Part shown: piece after piece, positions 5,368-8,214 of the stretch
Layout: each line of letters begins with the position of its first letter
How positions within the stretch are numbered: position 1 is the stretch's first letter
Assembly (NCBI GenBank): GCA_049318845.1
Contig: JBMOFH010000172.1
Span: 1 to 8,214, forward strand
Reading direction: 5' to 3'
DNA length: 8,214 nt
From: CAIOZW01 sp049318845
GTDB taxonomy: Bacteria > Acidobacteriota > Blastocatellia > RBC074
Translations under genes and position numbers: made by a program
The notes under the pieces: generated by a model
Told to the model about the DNA's origin: nothing
Databases searched by the model: none
What the model saw: only the letters and a program-made list of their open reading frames with translations

Positions 5368-5384
5368 CCTGGTGGTAATGGGTT

Positions 5385-8214
5385 ATGTCAATGAAGAAAG
5401 AGTTTGTGCATCTGCACCTTCACACTGATTACAGCCTGCTCGACGGGGCGATCAAGATCGGGCCATTGGCGAAGCGTGCGGCGGAGCTGGAGATGTTGGC
5501 GGTTGCCATAACCGATCACGGGAATCTGTACGGGGCGCTTGCGTTTTATCATAAGATGCGCGCTGAGAAGGTGAAGCCGATAATTGGTATCGAGGCCTAC
5601 TACACTCGTGGAAGCAGGCATGAGAAGGGGCTTTCGAATCTCGAACCGGGTGAGAAGGCGACCAATCACATCGTCCTGCTGGCGAAGGATCTGACTGGGT
5701 ATCACAATCTGGTCAAGCTGTCATCGTTTGCATATACGGAAGGGTTCTGGCGTAAGCCACGCATCGACCGGGAGTTGTTGTCAAAATATAGCGAGGGGAT
5801 AATTGGGCTTTCGGCCTGTATCAGCGGGGTTGCTCCGTCACTGCTGCTCCGGGACAAGTTTGATGAAGCGGCGCGGGCCTCGCTCGAATTCGAGGAGATT
5901 CTTGGAAAAGGAAACTACTATCTCGAGATTCAGGAGCATGGGCTCGATGCACAGAAGCGAATACGAAAGCCGATGGTCGAGTTGTCGAAGAAGACCGGAA
6001 TCCCGCTGGTCGCGACCAATGACTCGCACTATCTGATGTCGACAGACGTCAAGGCGCATGATCTGCTGCTCTGCATTGGAACAGGTAAGACGATTAACGA
6101 CCCGAATCGGCTGACTTATGGCTCGCCCGACTACTATTTCCGTTCGGCGGAGGAGATGTGGCAGACATTCGGTGAGGAGCCGGATCTGATCCACCGGACG
6201 CTCGAGATTTCTGAAAAGTGTAATCTCGAATTTCCGAAGACGATCGACCAGGTGCCACTCTATCCCGTACCGGAGGGGCATACAATTGCGAGCTATTTCG
6301 AGAAGGTGGCCTGGGACGGTTATCAGGAGCGCCTGCAGGAGGTTTGGCAGGAGCTGGTCTCGAGTGGGTCGTTGCGTCATCCGCTCTCACGATATCAGGA
6401 GCGGCTAACGCACGAGATCGAGACGATCAAGCGAATGGGCTATACGGGATATTTCCTGATTGTCTGGGACTTCATTCGGTACGCGAAGAAGAGGGGGATT
6501 CCGGTTGGGCCGGGGCGCGGATCGGCGGCGGGAAGTCTGGTCGCCTACTGTCTGAAGATTACAGATGTCGATCCGATCCAGTACGACCTTCTGTTCGAGC
6601 GATTTCTCAATCCGGAGCGGGTCTCGATGCCCGACATCGACGTCGATTTCTGCGTTCGTGGGCGGGCTGACGTCATCAATTATGTCAGCGATCTTTATGG
6701 TCGGCAGAACGTGGCGCAGATCATCACCTTTGGGACAATGGCTTCGCGTGCGGTGATCAAGGATGTTGGCCGAGCGCTCGAGATGCCGTATTCCGAGGTT
6801 GAGAAGGTGGCGAAGATGATTCCGCCGCCGGTGCGTGGCCGCAATGTCTCGATCGAGGATGCGATCAAGCAGAATCCGGATCTCAAGAATGCGATCGACA
6901 ATAACCCCCAGGTGGCTGAACTGATCGAGACTGCGCGACGGCTCGAAGGCTGTGCGCGTCATACATCTGTTCACGCGGCCGGAGTTGTCATCTCTCCAAA
7001 ACCAATCTACGAGCTGGTGCCAGTCTGCAAGAGCCAGAATGACGAATTGACGACACAGTTTGTCATGTCGGATCTCGAGAAGACGGGCATGCTGAAGATG
7101 GACTTTCTGGCGTTGACGACGTTGACGATCATCGAGGACAGTCTGCGTTCGCTCGAGAAGGAGACTGGCGGGCGCCCTGATCTGGCGACCATTCCACTCG
7201 ATGATCAGCCGGCGCTGAAGCTCTTCTCTGACGGACTGCTCAATGCCGTCTTTCAGTTTGAAAGTTCCGGGATGGTCGAGATCTGTCGCAAGCTGAAGCC
7301 GGAGAGTCTTGAGGATCTTTCGGCGCTCAACGCACTCTATCGACCCGGTCCACTCGATGGGGGCATGGTCGACGATTATATCAACCGCCGGCACGGTCGT
7401 GACAAGGTCTCCTATATTGTCCCGCAGATGAAGGAGGTTCTCGAGAATACGTATGGCATCCTGGTCTATCAGGAGCAGATCATGCAGCTTGCGCAGCGGC
7501 TGGCGGGATATTCCCTTGGCGAGGCCGATCTGATGCGACGGGCGATGGGTAAGAAGAAGAAGGAGGAGATGGCCCTTCACGAGCAGAAGTTTATCAGCGG
7601 AGCGGTCGAGCGTGGGATAAAGCAGCAGAAGGCGGAAGAGATATTTTCGCTCATGGCGCGTTTTGCAGACTATGGGTTCAACCGTTCACACTCTTTTGCC
7701 TATGCCTATCTGGCGTATCAGACTGCCTGGCTGAAGGCTCATTATCCAACCCACTTCTATGCCGCAGTCCTCTCGAATGAAATAACGAATACCGACAAGG
7801 TGGCCCGATACGTCACGGAGATGAAGATTTTTGGGATCGAGCTTCTCCCGCCGGATATCAATATCAGCGAGGAGGGGTTTACTCCGACTGGTAAGTCGAT
7901 CCGTTTCGGGCTCGTTGCGATCAAGGGGCTTGGATCTGCGGCTGTCCAGATGATTTTGAAAGCCCGCGGCGAGGGGGGGGCTTTTCACTCGGTCTTCGAT
8001 TTTTGTGAGCGAGTTGATCAGAAAGCGGTCAACAAGCGAGTTCTCGAGTCGCTGACAAAGGGCGGTGCGTTCGATTCGATTCATAATGGCCGGGAGAGTC
8101 GCGCCCCACTGCTTGCCTCGCTCGACCGTGCGATCGAGCAGGGGAGCAAGGCGCAGCGGGATCGTAATTCCGGCCAGGGGGGGCTCTTTGCCACCTTTGC
8201 AGATGTCGGCGCGC
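5385..8214 (+). CDS. dnaE: DNA polymerase III subunit alpha (DnaE), truncated by the right window edge
   Basis: DnaE is the replicative C-family DNA polymerase. 943 codons are present without a stop, against roughly 1150 for the family. The N-terminal PHP domain (about 5-280) starts with HLHLHTDYSLLDG and keeps all nine metal-site positions: H11, H13, D20, H45, E70, H95, C145, D213 and H215. In the polymerase core, GPGRGSAAGS (375-384) contacts nucleotide. Asp417 and Asp419 in MPDIDVDF and Asp573 in KMDFLAL are the three catalytic carboxylates. YGFNRSHSFAYAYLAYQTAW marks the fingers. A helix-hairpin-helix begins near 842 (GLVAIKGLG), and the window ends just after the QGGLF linker, before the OB fold and the tau-binding end. 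No frameshift was seen. ATG 5385 is chosen over the in-frame ATG 5391 because GGTGGT (5371-5376) is eight bases upstream of it; this site is weak, and the start is uncertain by two codons. Confidence 0.97.
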   Translation, partial: MSMKKEFVHLHLHTDYSLLDGAIKIGPLAKRAAELEMLAVAITDHGNLYGALAFYHKMRAEKVKPIIGIEAYYTRGSRHEKGLSNLEPGEKATNHIVLLAKDLTGYHNLVKLSSFAYTEGFWRKPRIDRELLSKYSEGIIGLSACISGVAPSLLLRDKFDEAARASLEFEEILGKGNYYLEIQEHGLDAQKRIRKPMVELSKKTGIPLVATNDSHYLMSTDVKAHDLLLCIGTGKTINDPNRLTYGSPDYYFRSAEEMWQTFGEEPDLIHRTLEISEKCNLEFPKTIDQVPLYPVPEGHTIASYFEKVAWDGYQERLQEVWQELVSSGSLRHPLSRYQERLTHEIETIKRMGYTGYFLIVWDFIRYAKKRGIPVGPGRGSAAGSLVAYCLKITDVDPIQYDLLFERFLNPERVSMPDIDVDFCVRGRADVINYVSDLYGRQNVAQIITFGTMASRAVIKDVGRALEMPYSEVEKVAKMIPPPVRGRNVSIEDAIKQNPDLKNAIDNNPQVAELIETARRLEGCARHTSVHAAGVVISPKPIYELVPVCKSQNDELTTQFVMSDLEKTGMLKMDFLALTTLTIIEDSLRSLEKETGGRPDLATIPLDDQPALKLFSDGLLNAVFQFESSGMVEICRKLKPESLEDLSALNALYRPGPLDGGMVDDYINRRHGRDKVSYIVPQMKEVLENTYGILVYQEQIMQLAQRLAGYSLGEADLMRRAMGKKKKEEMALHEQKFISGAVERGIKQQKAEEIFSLMARFADYGFNRSHSFAYAYLAYQTAWLKAHYPTHFYAAVLSNEITNTDKVARYVTEMKIFGIELLPPDINISEEGFTPTGKSIRFGLVAIKGLGSAAVQMILKARGEGGAFHSVFDFCERVDQKAVNKRVLESLTKGGAFDSIHNGRESRAPLLASLDRAIEQGSKAQRDRNSGQGGLFATFADVGA

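Larger units (their letters stand above)
5174..5370. repeat. Cluster of GAATGCTTAAG-like repeats on both strands (palindromic, MITE/REP-like)
   Basis: About a dozen copies of a degenerate 11-mer are packed into this spacer. + strand copies begin at 5177, 5214, 5241, 5255, 5277, 5298, 5312, 5319 and 5333. Inverted copies end at 5270, 5355 and 5369. The hexamer GCTTAA or its complement occurs exactly eight times. The copy at 5241 is GAATGCTTAAG; those at 5255 and 5312 differ from it at one position. Opposite copies pair into two long hairpins, listed separately. A weaker stem AGTTCAA/TTGAGCT (5194-5217, one G-U) lies between the first two copies. No transposase, coding region or CRISPR-like spacing is present. 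The leading and trailing TGCTTAA copies lie in inverted orientation near the two ends (5180-5186, and TTAAGCA at 5360-5366), like crude terminal inverted repeats. Whether it is mobile, structural RNA or a protein-binding array is unknown. Confidence 0.8.
5166..5378. repeat. 8-bp direct repeat GGTGGTAA bracketing the guaA-dnaE repeat cluster
   Basis: GGTGGTAA occurs at 5166-5173, starting on the last base of the guaA stop codon, and again at 5371-5378, where it provides the GGTGGT that precedes the dnaE ATG. Every repeat copy and hairpin of the spacer lies between the two. This is what a target-site duplication around a 197-bp insert (5174-5370) would look like. Removing the insert and one copy would leave guaA and dnaE only 13 bases apart. 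A third GGTGGTAA at 1750-1757 before psd weakens the argument. Confidence 0.45.

Noticed and set aside
5177..5369. CRISPR array
   Set aside because: Copies are short (11 bases), degenerate, in both orientations and unevenly spaced, with no unique spacers of constant length and no cas genes.
5231..5428. 65-codon + strand frame across the repeat cluster into dnaE
   Set aside because: It starts with GTG inside the repeats, is made mostly of repeat sequence, lacks a ribosome binding site and overlaps the start of dnaE in another frame.
6405..7580. Long open frame on the - strand (391 codons) inside dnaE
   Set aside because: It is antisense of the conserved polymerase core, with arginine- and leucine-rich low-complexity translation and no family motif.

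Overview
The window is ordinary bacterial chromosome of moderately high GC. It carries six protein genes, all on the + strand: tsaB, rimI, psd, pssA, guaA and a right-truncated dnaE. No rRNA, tRNA, CRISPR array, transposase or phage gene was found. The Psd/PssA route to phosphatidylethanolamine suggests a diderm (Gram-negative-type) bacterium, and the short single-core Psd is the form common in Bacteroidetes/Chlorobi-like and deltaproteobacterial lineages. The phylum cannot be fixed from the sequence alone.

Layout. (1) 4-1457: tsaB and rimI overlap by ATGA. They encode a t6A37 tRNA-modification subunit and a ribosomal-protein N-acetyltransferase, a very common bacterial pairing. (2) 1458-1819: a 362-base gap with an AT-rich stretch, hairpins and no convincing gene. 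GC skew changes sign across it. (3) 1820-3312: psd (TTG start) and pssA, also overlapping by ATGA, encode the two consecutive enzymes that turn CDP-diacylglycerol into phosphatidylethanolamine. (4) 3313-3624: a gap with an inverted repeat after pssA, a good promoter candidate and a GC-rich leader hairpin before guaA. (5) 3625-5166: guaA, GMP synthase, whose GTG start is set by a strong ribosome binding site. (6) 5167-5384: a 218-base spacer packed with about a dozen degenerate copies of GAATGCTTAAG on both strands. They form two long, nearly perfect hairpins, and the whole block is bracketed by the 8-bp direct repeat GGTGGTAA. (7) 5385-8214: dnaE, the replicative polymerase alpha subunit, running off the right edge, with an apparently intact PHP metal site.

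The genes are housekeeping functions: tRNA modification, phospholipid synthesis, GMP synthesis and DNA replication. The part that the genes do not explain is the palindromic repeat cluster between guaA and dnaE. It looks like a small inserted or amplified palindromic element (MITE/REP-like), possibly now serving as the 3' end of guaA and the 5' leader of dnaE. A lone copy of its TTAAGC core overlaps the -35 region of the candidate guaA promoter.
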